Shown here piece by piece: positions 53,665-61,808 of a stretch of DNA of 64,000 nucleotides. The translations under genes were made by a program, and so were the position numbers. Source of the DNA: Rhizobium cauense (GTDB lineage Bacteria > Pseudomonadota > Alphaproteobacteria > Rhizobiales > Rhizobiaceae); assembly GCF_019511525.1 (NCBI RefSeq), contig NZ_JAEUAT010000017.1, forward strand, positions 62,001 through 126,000. Direction: 5' to 3'. Within the stretch, counting starts at the first letter, position 1, and each line of letters starts with the position of its first letter. Under the pieces are notes generated by a model. The model had not been told where the DNA came from. It saw only the letters and a list, made by a program, of their open reading frames with translations, and did not search any database.

Positions 53665-54333
53665 GTGGTGCGGCAGGAAATGGTAGAAGAGACGGTTGCG
53701 GAAAGCGGCTATCGGCAGATACGAGCAGACATCATATTCGGACGGCTTGCCCCGGGTCAAAAGCTCAAACTGGAGAATCTGAAGGGCGCATATGAGACAA
53801 GTGTGAGCACTTTAAGAGAGATCCTCAATCGCCTGACGTCCGAGGGGCTCGTCGTGGCCGAAGGCCAGAGGGGCTTCGAAGTGGCGCCGGTGTCGGTCGC
53901 AGACTTGAGGGAAATCGCTGCTCTGAGGCTGCTGCTGGAAGAACACGCGCTTGAGCAGTCGTTCGAACAGGGTGAGGTGGAATGGGAAGCCAATCTCGTA
54001 TCCGCTCATTACAAACTAGCCCGCATGGAAGAAGCTATGGCTTCGGGCGACACCAGCAAGGCTGAGGATTGGAAGCGCTATGACTGGGAATTCCATCAGG
54101 CGCTGATTTCGGCCTGCGGATCCCGCCTTCTTATGGAGACACACTCAGCTATCTTCGACAAATACCTGCGATACCAGATGGTCGCATTGTCCTATCGCGG
54201 CGGTGTCGCGGAACAGGAGCATCGCCAACTCATGGAGGCTGCTTTGAAACGCGATAGCAAGACGGCGAAGAAGATATTGCAGCGTCACATTGAGGGCGGT
54301 GTCGAACATGCCCTTGGAAAGGGGCTCTTGTAG
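53665..54333 (+). CDS. GntR-family (FCD) transcriptional regulator 1
   Basis: A 222-residue regulator. The longest frame starts at a GTG (53665); an ATG at 53680 is also possible. The winged-helix region contains YRQIRADIIFGRLAPGQKLKLENLKGAYETSVSTLREILNRLTSEGLVVAEGQRGFEV. The C-terminal FCD ligand-binding domain keeps metal-binding residues in RYDWEFHQALISACG, EQEHRQLMEAAL and QRHIEGG. It is about half identical to the next gene, so the two are a tandem duplication. Both precede a QuiC gene and the quinate/shikimate-like operon, their likely target. Confidence 0.9.
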   Translation: MVRQEMVEETVAESGYRQIRADIIFGRLAPGQKLKLENLKGAYETSVSTLREILNRLTSEGLVVAEGQRGFEVAPVSVADLREIAALRLLLEEHALEQSFEQGEVEWEANLVSAHYKLARMEEAMASGDTSKAEDWKRYDWEFHQALISACGSRLLMETHSAIFDKYLRYQMVALSYRGGVAEQEHRQLMEAALKRDSKTAKKILQRHIEGGVEHALGKGLL

Positions 54334-54396
54334 TCCCTCGGGCTTTGCGAGACCGCATGCCGCTCTTGATTGACGCTCATTGACGCAGAGGATTTT

Positions 54397-55071
54397 ATGC
54401 TCAAAGTTGCCCCCGAAACCTCCGAGACCGTAAGCGATGTCGTTTTCCGGCAACTCCGACAGGACATCATTTCCGGTGCGCTTGCACCCGGTGCAAAGAT
54501 AAAGCTTGAGCAAGCAAAAGATCGCTATTCGATCAGTATTTCGTCATTGCGCGAAATACTAAGTCGCCTGACCACGGAAAACCTCGTTCTTGCCGAAGGT
54601 CAGCGCGGTTTTGAGGTCAGTCCGGCATCTCGCAAGGAACTCGAGGAACTCGCAGATATTCGCACCGTGTTGGAATGTCACGCGATCGGACTGTCGTTCG
54701 CGGCAGGAAATCTCGAATGGGAAGGGCGCATCGTTGCGGCTCACCACAAGCTGGCTGCCGCAGAAAGGAAGCTTCTCGCAGGTGACGCATCGCGCACAAT
54801 TGACTGGGTCCGATTCGACTGGGAATTCCACCAGGCGATCGTATCGGCCTGCAACTCATCCACACTGATGGTCACACTGTCGTCAGTGTTCGACCGTTTC
54901 TTGCGCTATCATATGCTGGCACAGAGCTTTCGCGGAAATGCCGTCGTCGAAGATCACAAACTCCTGTTCGAACTCGCCTTGAAGCGAGACGTAGAGGGCG
55001 CCCGTGCTATCATCAGGCGGCACATCCAGAGTGGCGTGGAACACGTGCTGAATAGCGGGAAGATTGCCTGA
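54397..55071 (+). CDS. GntR-family (FCD) transcriptional regulator 2
   Basis: A 224-residue regulator starting at an ATG (54397) with AGAGGA upstream; the frame extends to 54370 without a better start. HTH region: VVFRQLRQDIISGALAPGAKIKLEQAKDRYSISISSLREILSRLTTENLVLAEGQRGFEV. The FCD domain has RFDWEFHQAIVSACN, VVEDHKLLFELAL and IRRHIQSG. It is paralogous to regulator 1 (64 bp away) with the same length and domain order. It is convergent with the quiC gene, whose stop is 9 bp further on. Confidence 0.9.
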   Translation: MLKVAPETSETVSDVVFRQLRQDIISGALAPGAKIKLEQAKDRYSISISSLREILSRLTTENLVLAEGQRGFEVSPASRKELEELADIRTVLECHAIGLSFAAGNLEWEGRIVAAHHKLAAAERKLLAGDASRTIDWVRFDWEFHQAIVSACNSSTLMVTLSSVFDRFLRYHMLAQSFRGNAVVEDHKLLFELALKRDVEGARAIIRRHIQSGVEHVLNSGKIA

Positions 55072-55080
55072 GGACGCAAA

Positions 55081-56967
55081 TCAGCCGGCATCCCTTGGAA
55101 TTCCTTCGGGGCGCATCTGCTTCTTGAGCGCGGCAATGCGAAAAAGGGCGTTTGGTGCGCCATAGCCGCGATAGCCCCGCCGCTCGACGATCTCAAAGAA
55201 GAAACCCTCTCCGTAAGTGCTGCTGTAGAGCTGAAAATACTCTCCACGGTCATCGCGGTCATAGAGGATATTTTCAGCCTTCAGTCGGTCTGTCAGCTCA
55301 GGCTCCAGACCAAATCGGGCTTCAAGATCGTCGTAGTAATTGGGTGAGATATGAAGCGGCTTGAATCCTTGCTCACGCAATGCCTGAGCGGTAGCCAATA
55401 TGTCATTGGTTGAGAATGCCAAATGCTGTATTCCAGAACCGAATTTCTCGGCAATAAAGTGGCCTGCGAGCGTGCACCTGTTCTCTGCCCCATTCAACGT
55501 GATGCGCAGAGCACCTGAGCTGTTTTCAATGACCTGGCTGCGCACAACACCGCCAGGATCGATGATGTCGACCATCGGCGTTTTGTCCGTCTCGAAGATC
55601 GAGGTGTAGAAGAGCAGCCAAGTGAGCATCTCGTCATAGGCGACCGTTTGGGCAATATGATCAACCAGCAACAACCCGGCGTCTTCAGCACTCTCTGCCG
55701 GCACGGGTTCAAAATCGATTTCGGAAAAACGGCCGAGCGGGGTCTTTTCGTCGATCAGGTAGATCAGGCCGCCGCCGACGCCGCGAATGGCTGGAAATTC
55801 AAGCTCGCCTTCGGCAACGGCTTGGCGGAACGGTTCCGCATCAAGCGAAAGAGCACGGCGATAGGCTTCGGCCGCATCTTCGACAATCAGCGCCAATGCA
55901 TAAGCGAATGTGCCATGAACCGCATAGGCTGCGTTCGCAAAGCCGAGCGGATCGACATTGACCAGAATGCGGATGCCGCCTTGTTCGAACAGGGTGACCT
56001 TTTTGGAACGGTGGACGGCTGTCTTGCGGAAACCAAGGGTCCTCAGAAGGGCAATCAGCCCCACGGCCTCGTCCTCGTCCGTCGCGAACTCGACGAAGCC
56101 GATGCCTTTTACGATAGCCCGATCCGGCATAACGGCACCGATCGGCGTCTTGACACTCCGACGGACCTGATCGGCCAGATAGATCAGCGACCGATGGCCA
56201 TCAGCAGCAATTGCCCTTGTCGAGCCCCCACGAAACTGGTCATTGAATATCTCCAACGAAAAAAATCCATCATATCCCGTCGAGGCGACAGCCTCGGTGA
56301 AAGGTGTCACTGGCAGATCGCCCTCCCCCGGCATATTGCGAAAATGGCGGCTCCAATAGAGTAGATCCATGTCAATCAGAGGCGCGTCCGCCAACTGCAC
56401 TATGAAGATCTTCTCCTTTGGTATCGAGCGGATCGAGTTGATGTCGATCTTGCGCGACAGCGAATGAAAGCTGTCGAGTATGAGCCCAACGTTTGGGTGA
56501 TTGGCGCGACGCACGATCTCCCAGGCGTCGCGGTGGTCATTGACGTAGCGCCCCCAGGCAAGTGCCTCATAGCCGATCTTTAGGCCACGTTTGGCTGCAC
56601 GTTCACCAAGTTCTTGGAAATCGGCGGCCGCGCGGTCGATGCCGCCGTGTGCGGCCTGCGAGACGTTAGAGCAAACCAGCACCATATCGGTCCCGAGCTC
56701 CTGCATGACGTCGAACTTGCGTTCAGCCCTGTCAAACGTACGCGTGCGCAGCGCATCCGGCATGCCCTCGAAATCACGGAACGGCTGGAAGAGCGTTATT
56801 TCGAGCCCGAGGTCCCTGGCCATCCTTCCCACATCGGCCGGACTTCCGTCAAAAGCCAGGAAATCATTCTCGAATATCTCGACGCCATCAAAACCTGCTC
56901 GGGCAATTGCTTCGAGTTTCTCCGGAAGTTCGCCACTCAGCGTTACCGTCGCGATCGAGGTCTTCAT
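55081..56967 (-). CDS. quiC: 3-dehydroshikimate dehydratase, QuiC1-type fusion with HPPD-like domain
   Basis: A 628-residue two-domain enzyme. The N-terminal sugar-phosphate-isomerase-like TIM barrel (about 1-285) shows the QuiC blocks VEIFENDFLAFDGSP, KIGYEALAWGRYVNDHRDAWEIV, VGLILDSFHSLSRKIDINSI, IFIVQLADAPLIDMDLLYWSRHFRNMPGEGDLPV and FFSLEIFNDQFRGG, with the metal-ligand Glu, Asp, Gln and Glu positions in place. The C-terminal half resembles 4-hydroxyphenylpyruvate dioxygenase (VDHIAQTVAYDEMLTWLLFYTSIFE, GSGIQHLAFSTNDI, FFEIVERRGYRGYGAPN). Characterised members convert 3-dehydroshikimate to protocatechuate. The ATG at 56967 is preferred over 57003 because the family begins MKTSIATVTLSG. 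It is divergent from the ABC/dehydrogenase operon. Confidence 0.92.
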   Translation of the reverse strand: MKTSIATVTLSGELPEKLEAIARAGFDGVEIFENDFLAFDGSPADVGRMARDLGLEITLFQPFRDFEGMPDALRTRTFDRAERKFDVMQELGTDMVLVCSNVSQAAHGGIDRAAADFQELGERAAKRGLKIGYEALAWGRYVNDHRDAWEIVRRANHPNVGLILDSFHSLSRKIDINSIRSIPKEKIFIVQLADAPLIDMDLLYWSRHFRNMPGEGDLPVTPFTEAVASTGYDGFFSLEIFNDQFRGGSTRAIAADGHRSLIYLADQVRRSVKTPIGAVMPDRAIVKGIGFVEFATDEDEAVGLIALLRTLGFRKTAVHRSKKVTLFEQGGIRILVNVDPLGFANAAYAVHGTFAYALALIVEDAAEAYRRALSLDAEPFRQAVAEGELEFPAIRGVGGGLIYLIDEKTPLGRFSEIDFEPVPAESAEDAGLLLVDHIAQTVAYDEMLTWLLFYTSIFETDKTPMVDIIDPGGVVRSQVIENSSGALRITLNGAENRCTLAGHFIAEKFGSGIQHLAFSTNDILATAQALREQGFKPLHISPNYYDDLEARFGLEPELTDRLKAENILYDRDDRGEYFQLYSSTYGEGFFFEIVERRGYRGYGAPNALFRIAALKKQMRPEGIPRDAG

Positions 56968-57023
56968 GTCGTTATCCCCTTTCAAACCGGTGACGAGGGC
57001 CAACTCGGCTATCCTCCGCCAAA

Positions 57024-57036
57024 CGGCATTATGCCG
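57024..57036. promoter_or_regulatory. 13-bp palindrome in the quiC / transporter divergent promoter region
   Basis: CGGCAT-T-ATGCCG is a perfect palindrome 57 bp upstream of quiC and about 160 bp upstream of the substrate-binding protein gene, inside the 230-bp divergent region. It is a candidate operator for one of the two GntR regulators. It differs from the commoner FadR-type TGGT-N3-ACCA pattern. Confidence 0.35.
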
Positions 57037-57197
57037 AATGTCCTGAGGATTTCAATTCAATTGGTCAAATGCAAAGTCTCATATGATTTTCAAAAACTAT
57101 GTTGATTTAAGTGAGTTCCTCTGTCAAACATGAGGCATACAGTCGGGAGAGGATGACTGTTGGGTCCACGCGACCGCCCAAACGGAGGAGGAAATCC

Positions 57198-58028
57198 ATG
57201 TTCAAATCGATGCTGACGCGCCGAAACGCGATGCTTGGCGCAGCCGCCTTGGTGGCAGCTGTCGGGCTTGCAAGGCCAGCTGCCGCAATCACGCCTGAAG
57301 AGATCAAGGCCCGAGGAAAACTGATTGTCGGCATCCAGGGTGACAATCCGCCGTGGGGCTTCGTGACGAGCGGCGGCAAGCAGGATGGCCTCGACGCTGA
57401 TATCGCGACGCTCTACGCCAAGGAGCTCGGCGTTCCGGTCGAATTCGTGCCCCTCGAAGTCAACAACCGTATTCCGGCGCTGACAACCGGTCGCGTTGAC
57501 GTACTCTTTGCGACAATGGCCATGCTGCCGGATCGCGCAAAGGCAGTTCAGTTCAGCAAGCCCTACGTGGCCAATGCCATCGTCCTGATCGCACCGAAGT
57601 CCATGTCAATTAAAACCAATGAAGACATGGCAAACCTCTCGATCGGGGTCGCCAAGGGTGCAGCTCAAGACACGCAGGTCACAAAGAACGCCCCGCAGAG
57701 CGCAACGATCCGCCGCTTCGACGGCGACGCCCCCAGTGTACAAGCGCTGGTTTCCGGCCAGGTTCAGGCACTCGGTGGCAACATTTTCTACATGGACCGC
57801 GTCGAGAAGGCTCGGCCTGGCGAGTTCGAAAACAAGCTTGAATTCCAAAAGCTCTACAACGGCGCTTGCACGCGCCTTGGCGAAAAGGAAATCAATGCCT
57901 CGATCAATGCCTTCATCGACAAGATCAAGGCCAATGGCGAACTCAAGGCGATTTACGGCAAGTGGATGAAGGTCCCTGTTCCTGAATTCCCGGAGAAGCT
58001 CGAGGCCATTCCTTTCACCGCGAATTGA
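57198..58028 (+). CDS. Amino-acid-type (PAAT) ABC transporter substrate-binding protein
   Basis: A 276-residue periplasmic protein (SBP_bac_3 fold). ATG at 57198 follows GGAGGAGGAA. The signal peptide LTRRNAMLGAAALVAAVGLARPAAA has a twin Arg. The mature protein opens ITPEEIKARGKLIVGIQGDNPPWGFVTSGGKQDGLDADIATLYAKELGV and continues RIPALTTGRVDVLFATMAMLPDRAKAVQFSKPY, hallmarks of polar amino-acid binding proteins. Located in a shikimate-type catabolic operon, it probably binds a cyclic acid rather than an amino acid; that is inference from context. Confidence 0.9.
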   Translation: MFKSMLTRRNAMLGAAALVAAVGLARPAAAITPEEIKARGKLIVGIQGDNPPWGFVTSGGKQDGLDADIATLYAKELGVPVEFVPLEVNNRIPALTTGRVDVLFATMAMLPDRAKAVQFSKPYVANAIVLIAPKSMSIKTNEDMANLSIGVAKGAAQDTQVTKNAPQSATIRRFDGDAPSVQALVSGQVQALGGNIFYMDRVEKARPGEFENKLEFQKLYNGACTRLGEKEINASINAFIDKIKANGELKAIYGKWMKVPVPEFPEKLEAIPFTAN

Positions 58029-58132
58029 GCCTTCGCTGGACTGGCACTCAGAACCGGCGGGCATTCTGGAATGCCCGCCAGGCACCGTCATGCCATCTGC
58101 AAGGCGCACTGCGCATGTCTAGGAGCGCAATC

Positions 58133-58585
58133 ATGAACAACACGATATTTGTGCTCAACGGGCCGAATTTAAATCTTCTGGGCCAGCGGGAGCCGGCAAT
58201 CTACGGCACCGCCACGCTCGCCGACATTAAGGAGAAATGTCTGGTAAAGGCAAAGAGCCTTGGCTTTGAGATCGAATTTCGCCAGACGAACTTCGAAGGT
58301 GAACTGGTGGAGAGCGTTCATCAGGCCCGCCTTGAGGCCTGCGGCATCATCATCAATCCTGCAGGCTATACCTTTACCTCGATCGCCCTTCTCGACGCAT
58401 TGAAGACGTTCGATCCGCCGAAAATCGAACTGCATATCTCCAATGTTCACGCTCGGGAGAGCATCTATCACAATTCACTGGTTTCTCGCGTTGCCACGGC
58501 CATCATGATTGGCTTCGGCGCCCGCGGATATGAACTGGCAATCGAGGCAATGGCCGGGATGGTCGCACCAGCGAGCGCACGATGA
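58133..58585 (+). CDS. Type II 3-dehydroquinate dehydratase homologue (AroQ) with altered active-site residues
   Basis: A 150-residue protein of normal length. ATG at 58133 follows AGGAGCGCA. Family blocks are VLNGPNLNLLGQREPAIYG (Arg19 and catalytic Tyr24 equivalents present), TNFEGELVESVHQAR, INPAGYTFTSIALLDAL and ELHISNVHARESIYHNS (Glu99, His101, Arg108 present). Two substrate-contact positions differ from the usual pattern (M. tuberculosis numbering): His81, normally in THTS, is Phe, and Arg112, normally in HAREEFR, is Tyr. So the fold and the base/acid machinery look intact but substrate binding is likely changed. It overlaps the next permease by 4 bp. Confidence 0.88.
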   Translation: MNNTIFVLNGPNLNLLGQREPAIYGTATLADIKEKCLVKAKSLGFEIEFRQTNFEGELVESVHQARLEACGIIINPAGYTFTSIALLDALKTFDPPKIELHISNVHARESIYHNSLVSRVATAIMIGFGARGYELAIEAMAGMVAPASAR

Positions 58586-59250
58586 ATTATACACTGGACT
58601 TCACGCCGGTCATTGATGGACTTCCCAGCCTGCTTCTCGGTTGTCTGGGCACGTTTCTCCTCGCCATCTGCGGAATGCTCCTTGCCATTGTGATTGGCAT
58701 CGGTGGTGTGGCGCTAAGAGACTCTCCGTTCAAACCGGTTCGTTGGCTGGTGATCGGCTTTGTCGAGCTTATTCGAAACACGCCTTTCCTGGTTCAGATC
58801 TTCTTCCTTTACTTTGCACTTCCGCTCGCAGGCATCCGTCTCGACCCTACGCCGACCGCAATCATCGCGCTTGGCATCAATGGTGGCGCCTATGCGATCG
58901 AGATCATTCGCGGCGGCGTCCAGTCCATTCCGAAGGGGCAAATGGAGGCGGGGCTGGCACTTGGCCTTCACAAGGCGCAGGTTTTTCGGCTCATCATACT
59001 GAAGCCAGCCTTGCGCGCGATCTACCCGTCGCTGACCAGCCAGTTCGTGCTTCTTACGCTTTCGACCAGTATCGCCTCGGCAATCTCGGCATATGAGCTC
59101 ACTTCGGTTTCCCAACGAATAGAGTCCGACAGCTTCAGAAGCTTCGAGGTCTATTTCACTGTCACGATCTTCTACCTCGTGATTTCCTGGCTAATGATGC
59201 GCCTCTTCGCTTTCTTCTCGGCGCGTTACTTCACTTACCCGGTCAAGTAG
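58582..59250 (+). CDS. PAAT-family ABC transporter permease 1
   Basis: A 222-residue HisM/GlnP-type permease with about five membrane segments. The family motif is RWLVIGFVELIRNTPFLVQIFFLYFALP, and the ATPase-contact (EAA-like) loop is GGVQSIPKGQMEAGLALGLHKAQVFRLIILKPALRAIYPSLTSQF. It overlaps aroQ-like by 4 bp and is followed by permease 2 after 10 bp. The two form the heterodimeric membrane part of the importer. Confidence 0.92.
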   Translation: MNYTLDFTPVIDGLPSLLLGCLGTFLLAICGMLLAIVIGIGGVALRDSPFKPVRWLVIGFVELIRNTPFLVQIFFLYFALPLAGIRLDPTPTAIIALGINGGAYAIEIIRGGVQSIPKGQMEAGLALGLHKAQVFRLIILKPALRAIYPSLTSQFVLLTLSTSIASAISAYELTSVSQRIESDSFRSFEVYFTVTIFYLVISWLMMRLFAFFSARYFTYPVK

Positions 59251-59260
59251 GAGCCATTCG

Positions 59261-59902
59261 ATGGGCAGCGAAGAATTCGTCTTTCTCCTGATCGGGCTGA
59301 AATGGACCGTGCTTCTGTCAGCGGTCGGTTTCGTCTGCGGGGGCATCTCCGGCCTTGGTGTGGCGCTGGCACGCACATCTGGAATTTCGCTCCTTGAGCG
59401 CATCACGGCTGGTTACATCGCCGTCTTTCAGGGCACACCGCTCCTGATGCAGCTCTTTGTCGTTTACTACGGCCTTGCTCTGATCGGGTTGAAACTAGAC
59501 GCGTGGGTCGCCGTGGCAATCGGCCTGACACTGCATGCAAGTGCCTATCTGGGCGAGATCTGGCGCGGTTCGATCGACGCCGTTCCACGCGGCCAGACGG
59601 AGGCCGCAAAGGCACTCAGCCTCAAATATGTCTCTCGAATGAAGGATGTCATCCTTCCGCAGGCGCTGCGCATCTCGCTACCGGCAACGATCGGCTTCCT
59701 GGTGCAGCTGATCAAGGGAACCTCGCTTGCCTCGATCGTCGGCTTCACCGAATTGACCCGAGCCGGCAACATCATCTCCAATCAGATCTTTCAACCACTG
59801 ACGGTCTTCGGAGTTGTGGGGGCTCTGTACTTCCTGATGTGTTGCCCACTCACCCTTTTCGGCGCCCGCCTTGAGCGGCGATTTGCTGCCTCCGCTCGGT
59901 GA
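59261..59902 (+). CDS. PAAT-family ABC transporter permease 2
   Basis: A 213-residue HisQ/GlnP-type permease. Motifs: YIAVFQGTPLLMQLFVVYYGLAL, the EAA-like loop GSIDAVPRGQTEAAKALSLKYVSRMKDVILPQALRISLPATIGFLVQLIKGTSLASIVGFTELTRAG. It is the membrane partner of permease 1 and precedes the ATPase gene by 37 bp. Confidence 0.92.
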   Translation: MGSEEFVFLLIGLKWTVLLSAVGFVCGGISGLGVALARTSGISLLERITAGYIAVFQGTPLLMQLFVVYYGLALIGLKLDAWVAVAIGLTLHASAYLGEIWRGSIDAVPRGQTEAAKALSLKYVSRMKDVILPQALRISLPATIGFLVQLIKGTSLASIVGFTELTRAGNIISNQIFQPLTVFGVVGALYFLMCCPLTLFGARLERRFAASAR

Positions 59903-59939
59903 AGCCGCGCGTCCACGAAAGAGCGATGGAACCCAGACC

Positions 59940-60701
59940 ATGACCAATTCTTCGGTATCGAGCAAAGACACGATGATCACCATGGACCATGTGGAGAAAT
60001 GGTACGGTGCCTTCCAAGCACTGCACGACATCAACATGTCGGTCCGCAAGGGTGAGCGTATCGTGCTTTGTGGTCCGTCCGGCAGCGGGAAATCCACGCT
60101 CATCCGCTGCATCAACCATTTGGAGACCTATGAGAAAGGCGAGATCCGCGTTGGCGGCATTCTCATGGGGAATCAGGCTAAAGCAATCGACGCCATCCGG
60201 CGTGAGGTTGGCATGGTGTTCCAGCAATTCAACCTCTTCCCCCATCTGACCGTACTGCAGAACTGCATGCTCGCGCCAATGCGGGCGCTTGGCGTTGGGA
60301 AAGTGGAAGCGGAAGAACGCGCCCGTTCGTTGCTTGGCCGGGTCAAAATCCTCGAGCAGGCCGATAAATATCCGGTGCAGCTCTCAGGTGGTCAGCAGCA
60401 GCGCGTCGCGATTGCGCGCGCGTTGTGTATGCGTCCGAAAATCATGCTTTTCGATGAGCCGACCTCAGCGCTCGATCCCGAGATGGTCAAGGAAGTGCTC
60501 GATACAATGATTGGGCTCGCCGAAGAAGGCATGACGATGATCTGCGTTACCCATGAGATGGGCTTTGCACGCCAGGTCGCAGACCGGGTGATCTTCATGG
60601 CGAGCGGAGCAATCGTCGAAGAGGCCCATCCGGCGGAGTTTTTCACGAACCCGCGTCACGAGCGCACGCGAAAATTCCTGGGCGAGATCCTGCGCAACTG
60701 A
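59940..60701 (+). CDS. PAAT-family ABC transporter ATP-binding protein
   Basis: A 253-residue GlnQ/HisP-type ATPase. Walker A is GPSGSGKST (45-53), Q-loop in GMVFQQFNLFPHLTVLQN, signature LSGGQQQR (148-155), Walker B IMLFDEPTSALDPEMV (168-183) and H-loop in ICVTHEMGFARQVAD. ATG at 59940 is chosen because it leaves a short normal N-terminus. It completes the importer encoded at 57198-59902. An oxidoreductase gene follows after 18 bp. Confidence 0.93.
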   Translation: MTNSSVSSKDTMITMDHVEKWYGAFQALHDINMSVRKGERIVLCGPSGSGKSTLIRCINHLETYEKGEIRVGGILMGNQAKAIDAIRREVGMVFQQFNLFPHLTVLQNCMLAPMRALGVGKVEAEERARSLLGRVKILEQADKYPVQLSGGQQQRVAIARALCMRPKIMLFDEPTSALDPEMVKEVLDTMIGLAEEGMTMICVTHEMGFARQVADRVIFMASGAIVEEAHPAEFFTNPRHERTRKFLGEILRN

Positions 60702-60719
60702 GGCATCGAGGAGCGCCCA

Positions 60720-61808
60720 ATGATGTCAAATCAGTCTCGAACAAAGCCCCTGAACATCGCCGTCATGGGAGCTGGCCTGATCGGCAAGCGCCATGTTGAA
60801 GGTGTACTGGCTGAAGCGGACGCCGCGCTCTGTGCCATCATCGATCCCTCCGAGGCAGGTCGCGACTTCGCTTTGGGTAAGGGCATGTCATGGTTTGCCA
60901 CCTTCTCCGAGCTTGCGCAAACCCAACGTCCGGATGGCGTGATCGTTGCTACGCCGAACCAGCTTCACGTTGCCAATGCGTTGGAGGTCATTCACGCACG
61001 CATCCCAGTCCTTGTCGAAAAGCCGATCGCGGACAACAGCGAAGCAGCCACAGCACTCGTTGATGCGGGATCCAGGCTCGGCATCCCCATTCTGGTCGGC
61101 CACCACCGACGCCATAACCCGATGCTGCAAGAGGCCAAGCGTATCCTGGAAAGCGGTCGGCTCGGCAAAATCCTCACGGTTCAGGGTACATTCTGGGTCG
61201 CCAAGCCCAAAGACTATTTCGAGGTCGAGTGGCGTCAAAAGTCAGGCGGGGGACCGACCTTCATCAACCTGATCCATGACGTCGATCTCTTCCGATATTT
61301 CTTCGGGAATGTGGAGGCCGTCTTTGCGATGGAGTCAAACTCTGCCCGCGGGCACTGTGTCGAAGATAGCGCCGTTATTCTTCTTCGTTTCGCAACTGGT
61401 GCTCTTGGAACTTTGAATGCTTCAGATGCCGTTGCATCGCCCTGGAGTTGGGAGATGACATCCGGCGAAAACCCTGCGTTTCCAAGGCAAAACCAGTTTT
61501 GCTATCAGATCGGCGGGACCAATGGCTCACTCGCCATACCTCAACTTGATCTTTGGATGAACGCTTCGGACCCCGACTGGTTGGAGCCTCTCGTGGAAAG
61601 CCGTGTGCCATACGCTTCAAGCGATCCACTTGCGCTGCAACTCAAACATTTCTGCGATGTCATCAGAGGTAACGCTGAGCCGCTTGTCAGCGGCCAGGAA
61701 GGTATTGCAACGCTCCGCGTTATCGAGGCGATCAAGTCATCCGCGCGGTCTGGACAGATGGTCTACCTCGGCAAGCCCGACGCATGGCGAGGGCACGTAA
61801 ATGATTAG
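60720..61808 (+). CDS. Gfo/Idh/MocA-family NAD(P)-dependent dehydrogenase
   Basis: A 362-residue oxidoreductase. N-terminal Rossmann fold with NIAVMGAGLIGKRHVEGVLAEADAALCAIID (about 12-42), the family motif VLVEKPIADNSEAA (EKP, about 98-100), GHHRRHNP, and C-terminal domain with INLIHDVDLFRYFFGNVEAVFA and a candidate catalytic His in this segment. The family oxidises hydroxyls of cyclitols, sugars and related rings. In this operon it may be the quinate- or shikimate-type dehydrogenase acting beside the AroE homologue, with which it overlaps by 8 bp. The substrate is not identifiable from sequence. Confidence 0.88.
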   Translation: MMSNQSRTKPLNIAVMGAGLIGKRHVEGVLAEADAALCAIIDPSEAGRDFALGKGMSWFATFSELAQTQRPDGVIVATPNQLHVANALEVIHARIPVLVEKPIADNSEAATALVDAGSRLGIPILVGHHRRHNPMLQEAKRILESGRLGKILTVQGTFWVAKPKDYFEVEWRQKSGGGPTFINLIHDVDLFRYFFGNVEAVFAMESNSARGHCVEDSAVILLRFATGALGTLNASDAVASPWSWEMTSGENPAFPRQNQFCYQIGGTNGSLAIPQLDLWMNASDPDWLEPLVESRVPYASSDPLALQLKHFCDVIRGNAEPLVSGQEGIATLRVIEAIKSSARSGQMVYLGKPDAWRGHVND

